From the NCBI GenBank assembly GCA_029259595.1, contig JAJDEW010000045.1, positions 105,073 through 169,072 on the forward strand: a DNA stretch of 64,000 nt. The letters are read 5' to 3'. The notes under the pieces are model-generated. The model saw only the letters and a program-made list of their open reading frames with translations, was not told the DNA's origin and did not search any database. The stretch's first letter is position 1. The number at the start of each line of letters is the position of its first letter. The DNA is from Planctomycetota bacterium (GTDB lineage Bacteria > Planctomycetota > UBA1135 > GCA-002686595). This document shows, one piece after another, positions 24,622 through 35,831 of this stretch. Made by a program: the position numbers and the translations under genes.

Positions 24622-27600
24622 AGCAACTCCTCGCCTTCGCACTCCTCGTGGGGGCGGGCCTGTTCGTCTTGTACTGGCTCGAACCCGAGGCGCCCGAGCC
24701 GCAGCTCCCGGACGAACCGCCCGGGCGCGACGAGCTCCCGCCCATCGACGCTGCGGGCGACGCTTCGTCCGTGGATTCCGGCACGGAGGCTCCGAACTCG
24801 CCGGGCGTCGCCCAGGGCAAGGGGGACGAGCGCCCCTTGGGCATGACCATCTCCGGGACCACCGGCTCGACCTTCTTCGACACGGAGACCGGGCGGGCGC
24901 GGGTCGTCTTCCGTTCGACGGACAGCCGCACGGTGCGGACCGGCGCCACGGCCTACGACGAAGCCCACGACGTTCGCATCGAGATCCGCGATCCCAGCGA
25001 CGATGCGAACGCCGTCCAGGTCACGCTCTTCGCGAAGCTCGCGCGGATCACGCGCGAAGGGGAGACCGACGAGTTCAGACCGATCTTCCGCAGGGTCATG
25101 GAGCTCGAGGACGTCGTCGTCAAAGTCCCCGAGCTGCCGGACGGCACGCCGCTCGCTCCGCTCGAGCTGGCCCTGCCGACCGCCGTCCTCGACTTCCGTG
25201 AAGAGGAGCCGATGCTGCTCACCTCGCCGGATGTCGTGGTTCTGACCTCCGACGCGGCGCTGATCGAGGGGACGGGCTTCACGTACCGGATCGAAGAGGA
25301 CATCTTCGACTTCGCGCGTCACAGCTCGATCGAGTTCGTCGACGAGCGCACCGGTCTGTCACTCGCCTGCGCCGGCAAGCTGAGCGTTTTCCGGGATGCC
25401 GACGAGGGCGCGAGCTCGATCGCCATCGATGCCCAGGACGAAGCGCAGCTCGTCTACACCGGCGAGCGGGCCTGGACGATCGATGCGGACCGCGTTCGCA
25501 TCCTGGGTCGCGAGTCGGGCGCCGGCGACGAGCGCCGTCTGCGGCTGCGTCGTCTGGGCTTCACGGGCAACGTCATTTCGCGCAGCGCCGAAAGCGAGTT
25601 CCGCTCGCAGCGCGGGCGCGTGCTCTTCGGACCAGAGGGCCGGCCCCTGACGGCGGAGTTCGAGGGCCTGCCCTCCGCGCTCCTCACGGTGTCGCCCGAG
25701 GCCTCTTTGCCCGGCACCGCGCCCGGTGAGGTTTCGCACGTGCGTGTCGACGGCGAGGGTCCGCTGACGGTGACCTGGGGTGAGCCGATCCGGTTCGCGA
25801 TGAAGGGCGCCTCGACCATCGAGTCGGCCGGCTCCACGTTGCGGGCCGCCGGCGGCGCCGAGGGCTGGTTGCGCTCGGACGACACGGCCGGGTTTCGCGC
25901 GCAAGGTGGGGTCGTGCTCGAGATCGAGGGCGCCGTCGTCGAGACGGCCGAGATCGAAGTCGAGGTCGCCGGCGCGAAGTCGGAGGCGACCAGCCAGCGC
26001 GTGACGACGCGCGGAGGCACGCGCATCCTCGGGACGCTGGACGATGGCCGCGCCTTCACGCTCAGCTCGCCCGATCGGATCGAGGTGCTGCGCACGATCG
26101 AGACCTGGGAGATCGTCGAGGCCATCGGCGTCGTTTTGACCGTGGAGGGCGCCGACGGCTTCGAGGCTCGCGCGGATCGCGTCACGCACTTCGAACCGAA
26201 CACGCCGAAGGTCCATGCGGAAGGCAACGTCTCGCTGATCGCGCCCGAAGGCACGGGCTCGGGCCAGTCGCTCGAGGTCCAGGGACGCGACCGCTTCGTG
26301 CTCGCGGGCAAAGAAGGAGCACCGGCGCGCTTCGAGGGTGCCGCGGGACGCGCCGAAGCCTTGCACGTGGAGCGCAACGGAGATCGCCTCGAAGCCCGTG
26401 GTGACGTGCACGCCTGGCTCTCCCCCTCCGATACGTCGGCTGCGGTCTACGACATTCGCTGTGAAGAGCTCGGCGTCGAGCGGCGCGAAGAGCGCCGGGA
26501 CGACGTGCTCGAGGCTTGGTACGACTTCACGGCGGATGGCGGCGTGATCGGGCAGATCCAGGGGAAACGGGAGACCAGCGACTTCCGCTGTCGTTCCGTG
26601 GTCGGAACGCGCGTGGAAAGCTCCCGCGGCGAGGGCGCGCAACGCGAGATCATCGGTGCGACGACCTCCTTCGTGGCGAACGAGCTCGAGCAGGGACGCA
26701 TCGTCCTACCCGATGTCGAGCTCGAGCTGACGGCGAACAAGCTCGAGCTGGATCGCTCGGAGGGCGGACCCGACCAGGACGCGTACACGGCGCGCGCCAG
26801 CGGCAAGGTCGAGTTCTCGCTCTTGAAGCATGCCGAGAGCGAACTCGAACCTCCGATTCGGCTCCGTGGTCTCGGCGAGCAGTTGACCGTCGATCACACC
26901 CAGAGTGCGCGGCTCCTGCCCGCCCCGGGCAAACGCGTGACGGTTCGGGGTGAGCTCCCCTCCCATCGCGTTCCCTTCGAGGTGCATGCGGACAGCTTCG
27001 AGCTGATCGAAGGGAACACGATCGCGGGCGATCGCCCCCAGATCTACGTCGCACGCCTGGATCTTCCGGAAGGAGAGTCCGCGAATACCCTGAACGGCAT
27101 GGGTGCGACGGCCGCTCACTTCCGCGCCGACGCGGACTCGCTGCATCTCTCCGGAGGTGTTCGCGTGTCGACCGGAACACGTAGCGGCGTGCCCTGGTCC
27201 TTCCAGGCCCAGCGCGTGGACTTCGAAGCATCGAGCGATGGCAAGCAGACACCGGAGCTGCGCGGTGTCTACGCCACCGGCGGCGTCAGCTTCGAACTCG
27301 GGGCGCGGGATCGTCCACTCGACGAAGTCGTGATCGCGCGCGCTTCCGGAGAGACGCTCGTCGCCAATTCGATCCTGGAGCCGATGCGCCTCAGCGGCCT
27401 GCCGGCACGCATCGAATCCGACGTCTTCGTGTCGGAAGCCGAATGGCTCGAGTTCGATCCCGACCTGCAGATCGTCGTCGCCACCGGCCGTGGACGGATG
27501 TTTCCAAGCCCCGCTTCGCTCCAACCCGGCGACAAGGGCTGGCGGCTCGAATACAACTCCTCGCGCACGTTCAACGACCCTGACAGCCTGATCTACGTGT

Positions 27601-29858
27601 TGCAGGAGCCGGTGTTCGACGAGTACGAGTCGGACTCGTCGCTGCGCTCGTCGTGGGCCATCTTCTGGCTCGATCGGCACAGGTGGCTGGAGATGCCCGG
27701 GATGCTCGCCGAGCCCGAGGCGCCGGCCGATGTCCTGTCGCGCGAGCCGTCGTCGAGCGCGCCCGTTCCGAGCGAGGACGACATCGGCGTCACGGCGCGG
27801 CTCTTCGGGCTCTTCCAGCGCACGGCCTTCGGCGACCTCCTGCGCGAGACGTACTTCGAAGGTCCGGTCGAGGTCCATCACGAGGGCTCCCTTCTGGCCC
27901 GCACGGACGCCATCTATCTGGACGTCGTGGCCGGACACGGCTGGCTGGCCAACGCGACCGTCAATCTGTACGGCCACATGGTCGGGCAGGACTTCGACAA
28001 GCTCATCATCAAGGCCGATTGGCTGCGGCACTCGGCCGACAACAGCCTCCACGCGAGCGACGCGACCGTGACGCCGTGCAGCTATGACGAGCCGCACATC
28101 AAGATCGTCACGGGCGATCTCAAACTGACGCCGCAGAAGAAGAACTACAGCGTCTCCCTGCGCAACAACCGCGTCGAGCTCTACGACAAGCTGCGGCTGC
28201 CGCTTCCGCCGATTTCGTGGTCATCCGACGAGAAGGGGCGCCCGATCTGGGAATCCGTCAAGGCCGGTGACTCGGCGCGCTTCGGCAGCTTTGTCTCGGC
28301 CGGCATCGTTCGGCCTGCGGGCGGGCTCGGCAAGGCGATGAACAGCCTGTTCGGCGGCAACCCGTTCGACTACGACGCGCACTACAGCGTCGATGCTTCG
28401 TACCTCGGCTCACGCGGAGTCCTGCTCGACCTGGGCGTCGAGATCGAATCCAAGGACGACTACTGGTTCGAGATGCAGGTCGGTGGCGTACCCGATTCCG
28501 GAGAGGATCGCGGCTACGTGCGCGTCGAAGAAGACGAGCGCGAGAAGCTTCGGACGTGGACGCGGGGCATCGGTCGCTGGACCGTGTCGGAAGAACACTG
28601 GATCGACGTCGCCGGCTCGTATCAGTCCGATGCCGGCGTCCAATCGGAGTTCTACGAGAACGATTTCGAGCGCTACGAGCGTTCGGAGACCTACGTGCAC
28701 TGGCGCAAGGCGCGCGGCAGCAACTACATCTCGGCCACGATCAAGCCGCGCGTCGAGAACTTCCGCAGCGACATCGAAGAGCTGCCGTCCGTCGACGCCT
28801 TCCGGGGTCGGGCGCCGATCCTCGACCTCGGTCCGCTTCAACTCGTTCACGACGGTCGCCTGGACGTGGAAGCGTTGCGCCGCCGCGAAGGGGACGCGGG
28901 GCTTCAGAGCCCGTTCGGCCATCCCGCGACCTTCGGCGACGGGCTGGGCGACCGTGAGGTGTTCCGCATCGACACGCAACAGACGCTCGAGCTGCCGTTC
29001 GCACTCGGCTTCGGTGGACTGCGGGCCACGCCTTGGATCGGTGCACGACTCACCGCCTGGGACGAGGCCGCCTTCACCGATCGCACGCCGTTGCGTTTCG
29101 TTTCCGAAGCCGGTCTTCGGGTCGCGACGACCTTCTGGAAGCGGGCGGCGAACGGAGCCGTCCACCAAATCTCGCCCTTCGTCGGCTACCGCACCGACCT
29201 GGAAACTCACGAAGAAGGCGGTCGCCCCGTTCGCTTCGACGACACGGAGGACTCGCCCGAGGGCCAGTTCCTGGATCTCGGAGCCCGCGCGCGCTTCGAA
29301 GTCGGCAAGGAGCACGAATCGGCCCTCGACCTTCAGTTGCGGGGCAGCTACGGCACGGATCTTCCGGACGGGCGCGAAGACGGCTGGCTGCCGCTGGAAG
29401 TGTTCGCCCACCTCGACACGGAGCTGTTTCAGACACCCGTCGAGCTCTGGCACGATGGTCGCTACGACCTCGAGACCAGCGATACGTCGTACGCCCTGAC
29501 CAGCATGGCCGTGCGCTTCACCGACGACCTGCGGATAGAAGCGGGGCACCGCAAAGGCGACACGCTGATCCCCTCACGCGACGATCCCAGCGTGATCGAA
29601 CCGACGAGCTATGAGGCGGCCACGATCGCGGCCATCTACCGCTGGACGGAGAAGTGGGAGTTCGAGGGTGAGCAGACTTTCTCGCTGACGGACAACGACT
29701 CCCTCGATTCGGCGGGCATCCTTCGGCGCTATGGGCACGACCTGGTCTTCGAGATCGAGGTCTCGGTGCGGGAAGGCGAGGGCGGATCCTCGTTCAGCGT
29801 GAACGTGAAGCCGCTCTTCGGTTGGAAGCCCTCGAGAATCGGCTTCCTCGGGTATTGA
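24618..29858 (+). CDS. Giant LptC/LptA-like/LptD fusion: LPS transport bridge and outer-membrane barrel
   Basis: 1746 residues from the GTG at 24618 (GGAG four bases upstream). One N-terminal membrane helix (about residues 3-21, LLAFALLVGAGLFVLYWL) has no convincing signal-peptidase site. About 1,080 residues of OstA/LptA-like beta sequence follow, with recurring patterns such as ADRVTHFEPNTPKVHAEGNV, LEARGDVHAWLS and FRADADSLHLSGGVRVSTGT. Around residue 1150 it becomes LptD-like (DATVTPCSYDEPHIKI), then a strand-rich region with aromatic ends to residue 1746, ending KPSRIGFLGY, as in an outer-membrane barrel. It follows kdsD and kdsC, where lptC-lptA sit in other Gram-negatives. The function, LPS export to the outer membrane, is inferred. 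A single chain spanning both membranes would be unusual. Confidence 0.8.
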   Translation: MKQLLAFALLVGAGLFVLYWLEPEAPEPQLPDEPPGRDELPPIDAAGDASSVDSGTEAPNSPGVAQGKGDERPLGMTISGTTGSTFFDTETGRARVVFRSTDSRTVRTGATAYDEAHDVRIEIRDPSDDANAVQVTLFAKLARITREGETDEFRPIFRRVMELEDVVVKVPELPDGTPLAPLELALPTAVLDFREEEPMLLTSPDVVVLTSDAALIEGTGFTYRIEEDIFDFARHSSIEFVDERTGLSLACAGKLSVFRDADEGASSIAIDAQDEAQLVYTGERAWTIDADRVRILGRESGAGDERRLRLRRLGFTGNVISRSAESEFRSQRGRVLFGPEGRPLTAEFEGLPSALLTVSPEASLPGTAPGEVSHVRVDGEGPLTVTWGEPIRFAMKGASTIESAGSTLRAAGGAEGWLRSDDTAGFRAQGGVVLEIEGAVVETAEIEVEVAGAKSEATSQRVTTRGGTRILGTLDDGRAFTLSSPDRIEVLRTIETWEIVEAIGVVLTVEGADGFEARADRVTHFEPNTPKVHAEGNVSLIAPEGTGSGQSLEVQGRDRFVLAGKEGAPARFEGAAGRAEALHVERNGDRLEARGDVHAWLSPSDTSAAVYDIRCEELGVERREERRDDVLEAWYDFTADGGVIGQIQGKRETSDFRCRSVVGTRVESSRGEGAQREIIGATTSFVANELEQGRIVLPDVELELTANKLELDRSEGGPDQDAYTARASGKVEFSLLKHAESELEPPIRLRGLGEQLTVDHTQSARLLPAPGKRVTVRGELPSHRVPFEVHADSFELIEGNTIAGDRPQIYVARLDLPEGESANTLNGMGATAAHFRADADSLHLSGGVRVSTGTRSGVPWSFQAQRVDFEASSDGKQTPELRGVYATGGVSFELGARDRPLDEVVIARASGETLVANSILEPMRLSGLPARIESDVFVSEAEWLEFDPDLQIVVATGRGRMFPSPASLQPGDKGWRLEYNSSRTFNDPDSLIYVLQEPVFDEYESDSSLRSSWAIFWLDRHRWLEMPGMLAEPEAPADVLSREPSSSAPVPSEDDIGVTARLFGLFQRTAFGDLLRETYFEGPVEVHHEGSLLARTDAIYLDVVAGHGWLANATVNLYGHMVGQDFDKLIIKADWLRHSADNSLHASDATVTPCSYDEPHIKIVTGDLKLTPQKKNYSVSLRNNRVELYDKLRLPLPPISWSSDEKGRPIWESVKAGDSARFGSFVSAGIVRPAGGLGKAMNSLFGGNPFDYDAHYSVDASYLGSRGVLLDLGVEIESKDDYWFEMQVGGVPDSGEDRGYVRVEEDEREKLRTWTRGIGRWTVSEEHWIDVAGSYQSDAGVQSEFYENDFERYERSETYVHWRKARGSNYISATIKPRVENFRSDIEELPSVDAFRGRAPILDLGPLQLVHDGRLDVEALRRREGDAGLQSPFGHPATFGDGLGDREVFRIDTQQTLELPFALGFGGLRATPWIGARLTAWDEAAFTDRTPLRFVSEAGLRVATTFWKRAANGAVHQISPFVGYRTDLETHEEGGRPVRFDDTEDSPEGQFLDLGARARFEVGKEHESALDLQLRGSYGTDLPDGREDGWLPLEVFAHLDTELFQTPVELWHDGRYDLETSDTSYALTSMAVRFTDDLRIEAGHRKGDTLIPSRDDPSVIEPTSYEAATIAAIYRWTEKWEFEGEQTFSLTDNDSLDSAGILRRYGHDLVFEIEVSVREGEGGSSFSVNVKPLFGWKPSRIGFLGY

Positions 29859-29894
29859 TCCCGGACGGGCCCGACGGGCTACACTCTGTCTCCC

Positions 29895-30296
29895 ATGTTG
29901 GGTCTGATCACCAACCTCTCGATCGGCGAGACGATTCTGATCGTCGTCCTCGCGATCATGATCTTCGGCAAACGCTTGCCCGAGGTTGCGGCCCAGGTCG
30001 TCTCGCAGATCCGCAAACTGCGCAAGCATCTCGACGACATGCGGCGAGAGACCGGCATCGACCGCGAGTTTCGCAACATCCGCCGCGAGTTCGACAGTGC
30101 TGCTCGGGAGGCGACGCGCGAGGATCGGCCGGCGCTTCCCGAGGTCGTCGAGCGCGTGCCCGTACGCCCCCCGCCGATGCCGCCGTCGGGGGACGACGCG
30201 ACGGAAGCCGAGACCGAATCGAAGGTGACCCCCCAGCCTGCGAGCCCTGAGTCCGAGGCCGAAACCACGCCCGGCAAGCAGCCGGATGCGAGCTGA
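29895..30296 (+). CDS. tatA: TatA/TatB-family twin-arginine translocase subunit
   Basis: 133 residues. The N-terminal membrane helix and hinge read LSIGETILIVVLAIMIFGKR followed by LPEVAAQVVSQIRKLRKHLD, the TatA/B pattern (helix, FGKRLPE hinge, amphipathic helix). The C-terminal 60 residues are Pro/Glu-rich and disordered. The length between TatA (about 90) and TatB (about 170) leaves the subtype open. It forms or gates the pore for folded, cofactor-bearing proteins. It is 36 bp downstream of the Lpt fusion and ends 4 bp from the convergent MshEN gene. tatC is not here. Confidence 0.88.
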   Translation: MLGLITNLSIGETILIVVLAIMIFGKRLPEVAAQVVSQIRKLRKHLDDMRRETGIDREFRNIRREFDSAAREATREDRPALPEVVERVPVRPPPMPPSGDDATEAETESKVTPQPASPESEAETTPGKQPDAS

Positions 30297-30300
30297 TCGC

Positions 30301-30879
30301 TCAGTCGAGCTCGTCGCCCTTCTGCAGGTCGAGCTGAACCGCTTCCTCGCCGGCATCGAAGATCTCGGCCCAGTCGCCGATCTCGCCGGAATCGAAGGGG
30401 ATCGCTCCCGCCGCTTGATCGAGGCTCGGCATTTGGGGCGCCGGTAGCTTCTCGTTGAGCCAGCGCCGGTTGCTGATCACCGATCCCACGACCGGCAAGA
30501 TCTTGGCGCCCTTCAGCTTCAAGGCTTCGAGAACTTCCGAGGGCACGAGCGCCGGCATGGCGACCGTCAAGACGCTTCCGAAGACGTCGAGCGGGACCAG
30601 TCCGTACTGTCGCAGGAAGTCGGGGTCGATGCCCTTGAGGGCCGCCTCGTCGGGCGGATACTCCTCGATCGAAAGGTACGGTAGCCCGTAGATCTCGCAG
30701 CAGACCCTCGACAGCTCCCAATCGGAGACCAGGTTCTCGCTGACCAGAAGCTCGGAGAGCAGCGCGCCGGTCGCATTGCACTGTTGGACGACGTGTCCCA
30801 TCGTCTCACGGTCGACCAAGCCCCGCTCTGTCAGGGTGTCGGCGAGACGGTTGTATTTGAGCCGTTCGGTGCTTTTCAC
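30301..30879 (-). CDS. Stand-alone MshEN (type II secretion GspE N-terminal) domain protein
   Basis: 192 residues. Residues about 8-150 follow the GspE/PilB N-terminal (MshEN) pattern: LADTLTERGLVDRETMGHVV, LLSELLVSENLVSDWELSRV, YGLPYLSIEEYPPDEAALKG and LVPLDVFGSVLTVAMPALVP. The C-terminus is acidic. MshEN domains in ATPases can bind cyclic-di-GMP through two RLxxxxL-type motifs. Here there is no ATPase domain. It may be a free adaptor or a c-di-GMP receptor for a secretion or pilus machine encoded elsewhere. It lies 199 bp downstream of gyrB, separated by a repeat, and is convergent with tatA. Confidence 0.8.
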   Translation of the reverse strand: MKSTERLKYNRLADTLTERGLVDRETMGHVVQQCNATGALLSELLVSENLVSDWELSRVCCEIYGLPYLSIEEYPPDEAALKGIDPDFLRQYGLVPLDVFGSVLTVAMPALVPSEVLEALKLKGAKILPVVGSVISNRRWLNEKLPAPQMPSLDQAAGAIPFDSGEIGDWAEIFDAGEEAVQLDLQKGDELD

Positions 30880-31020
30880 TGGGGGTCGATCTCTCCGGGG
30901 ATGTGACCGTCGTCACGGGTTCCCTTATCGGATCCCGGATCGCCGACCCGAAGGCCGCCCCGAAAATCTCCGCCGAGCTCCCCTCGACGCGGAAAGCCTT
31001 TCTCGCCTCCCCCTCGAACA

Positions 31021-31076
31021 GTGCTTCAGATGCCGACGTCCTCGCATCCGAGGCACTTCTTCAACGGACTTCAGGG
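31021..31076. repeat. Interspersed repeat, copy C (right end)
   Basis: GATGCCGACGTCCTCGCATC and CTTCTTCAACGGACTTCAG on the plus strand match the right end of the other copies. Read on the minus strand it begins five bases after the gyrB stop codon. The remaining 120 bp up to the MshEN start are too degenerate to align. Confidence 0.7.
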
Positions 31077-31078
31077 GT

Positions 31079-33858
<2,780 letters not shown>

Positions 33859-34971
33859 TCAGGTATCGATCGTGATCGGCATCACGATGTAGATGTAGTT
33901 CTCACCCAGCGTGAACTTGCCCGGGCTCGTCTTCTCGTTGTACTCGAGGCGAACACGCTCGAGCTCGCAGTTCTTGAGGCCGTCGATGACGTAGTCCGGG
34001 TTGAACGCGATGTCTCCCGCCTTGCCCTCGAACTCGACGTCGAGTTCGGTCGTGGCTTCACCCATCGCCGCCGAGCGCCCGAAGATCGTCATCTTGCCCT
34101 TGTCCAGGGACAGACGAACGGCGCGTGTGTCGGCACTCGTCACGTTGGCGACGAGCCGCAGCTTGCGGATCAAGAGCTCGGTCTCGACCTCGACCAGGTT
34201 CTCGGTCGAGGCGGGAATGACCGCCGTGTAGCGCGGGAACTCGCCGTCGATCAGGCGCGCGAAGACTTCCGCCTTCGAGGTCTTCAGCCCGAACTGGTTC
34301 TCGCCGAAGTGAATGCGAACCTGCTCGAGCGGGTCGTCGATGACCCTGCAGAACAGCTGCATGCCCTTGCTGGGAACGATCGCCCGACTGGCCTTGGGAG
34401 CAGCACCGGTCGCATCCGCTTCGAAGGCCGAGGTGGCGACCGCCAGACGACGTCCGTCGGTCGCGACCATCTTTAGCGTGTCGCCTTCGACCTGGGTCAG
34501 GATGCCATGCATCGCATAGCGGCCCTGTTCGCGAGCCGCGGCGAAGCTCGTTCGGCTGACGAGGCGCGTGAACGTGCTGCCGAGCACGGGCACCGAGCCG
34601 TCCTCGGAGAATCGCGCCACGACTGGATACTCGTCGGGATCGACGGTCGTGAGCTCGCAGCGGTCGGAACCCGACTCGACGAGAAACGTCTCGCCCTTCG
34701 TGCGCAGCTGAACCGTGTCGCCGGTGAGGTCGCGAACGAAGTCGGCCGCAACCCGCGCAGGCACGAGGACCGTGCCCGGCTCTTCGACCTTGACGTCGTC
34801 GATGCGGTAGCGGACGGCGACGTCGAGGTCCGTGCCGACCAGTTCGAGAGCGTGGTCGGTCGCGACGAGACAGACGTTCTCGACGGCGGGTCGGGTGCTC
34901 TTGAGGGGGATGACACTCGTGGCGACGGTCAGTCCCTCGCGGAGTCGCTCGCGTTCACAGAGGACTTTCAT
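33859..34971 (-). CDS. dnaN: DNA polymerase III beta subunit (sliding clamp)
   Basis: 370 residues, normal for the clamp. Three clamp domains can be followed: VLCERERLREGLTVATSVIP at the start, GSTFTRLVSRTSFAAAREQG and MHGILTQVEGDTLKMVATDG in the middle, and GDIAFNPDYVIDGLKNCELE with YIYIVMPITI at the end. It encircles DNA and tethers polymerase III. It is the first gene after the long dnaA-dnaN gap. The ATG at 34971 is the natural start, since no in-frame coding sequence continues upstream. Confidence 0.98.
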   Translation of the reverse strand: MKVLCERERLREGLTVATSVIPLKSTRPAVENVCLVATDHALELVGTDLDVAVRYRIDDVKVEEPGTVLVPARVAADFVRDLTGDTVQLRTKGETFLVESGSDRCELTTVDPDEYPVVARFSEDGSVPVLGSTFTRLVSRTSFAAAREQGRYAMHGILTQVEGDTLKMVATDGRRLAVATSAFEADATGAAPKASRAIVPSKGMQLFCRVIDDPLEQVRIHFGENQFGLKTSKAEVFARLIDGEFPRYTAVIPASTENLVEVETELLIRKLRLVANVTSADTRAVRLSLDKGKMTIFGRSAAMGEATTELDVEFEGKAGDIAFNPDYVIDGLKNCELERVRLEYNEKTSPGKFTLGENYIYIVMPITIDT

Positions 34972-35785
34972 GGAGTCGGAGATGGGGTTCTCCCCACAAG
35001 GGGGGCGGGCAGAAGATGTTCTTAAGAAAAGAGAAGAGAACCTTCTTCTTCTTCATGACCTCTGCCGTTGTGGAAACAGGGCCCGTGACTTGTGCGCAAC
35101 TCGTGTGCTTGCACGGAGTTGAACGCTGCTCGAGTGCTCGGGACGTCGGGGCGAAAGCGGTGGACGAGCGTGGAGGAAGCACCGACTTGTCCAGGGGTGT
35201 CCAGACGGTCGCCGCGGAGGGCGCGCGCTCGCGTGGACAGCTGTGGTCGGATTGCAGGTTCATCCAGAAGTCATCCAGGGGTTGTCCCCGGTCCATCCCG
35301 ATCGCTACGGCCTTGGGAGCGGATGCACGACACGCGAAAGCGAGGCCTCGGGAGCGCGAAAGGGCGCGGGTTCTCGGCCCGTGAAAGCGGCTTCCGACGC
35401 CCGTGGGCAGGTCGACGCGAACCGTCGCCCAGATGCCCACAGAAGGCCGGAAACGACGTTTCATAGTACGGAAAGGGCGGGCGAAAGTCACGCCGGCGAA
35501 GGGCCTCACCGCGGCCCAGAAAGGGCCGGGAACGGGGCGGGGCAAGGACACGGGGAGGAGGGGTGGAAGCGGGCCTTGGTGACGCGTGCGAGCAACCGAT
35601 GAAGTCCGCTCGTCGGGGACCGTCGCGTGCCCGTATGGGGGTGCAGCGCCGGTGCCTTGGAACCGGGTGAGCACAGCGACACCGCTTCGGAGCGGGCGGC
35701 AGGGCGTGGACGGCGTCACAGGGCGACGCCCGCTCCCGGCGCACGGGATCCGGGGCTCCGAAGATGCCAGCGCGCGCCTCGGTTT
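34972..35785. other. Non-coding gap between dnaA and dnaN; candidate replication origin
   Basis: More than 800 bp without a convincing gene, between dnaA and dnaN, the classic oriC location. Near dnaN lies a comparatively A/T-rich purine/pyrimidine tract (about 35015-35056). Degenerate DnaA-box-like nonamers follow: TTGTCCAGG and GTGTCCAGA near 35190-35207, CGTGGACAG near 35232, and TCATCCAGG and TTGTCCCCG near 35270-35290. No perfect TTATNCACA is present. The remainder (35300-35785) is GC-rich with no recognisable feature until the repeat beside dnaA. The origin call is inference from position. Confidence 0.4.
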
Positions 35786-35831
35786 CCAGACGCGCAGAGC
35801 ACGCCGGAGGACCTCTTCAGCGCACTTCAGG
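35786..35831. repeat. Interspersed repeat, copy F (degenerate right end)
   Basis: CCTCTTCAGCGCACTTCAGG on the plus strand matches the ends CTTCTTCAACGGACTTCAG of copy C with several changes. Read on the minus strand it starts at the dnaA stop codon. Confidence 0.5.
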
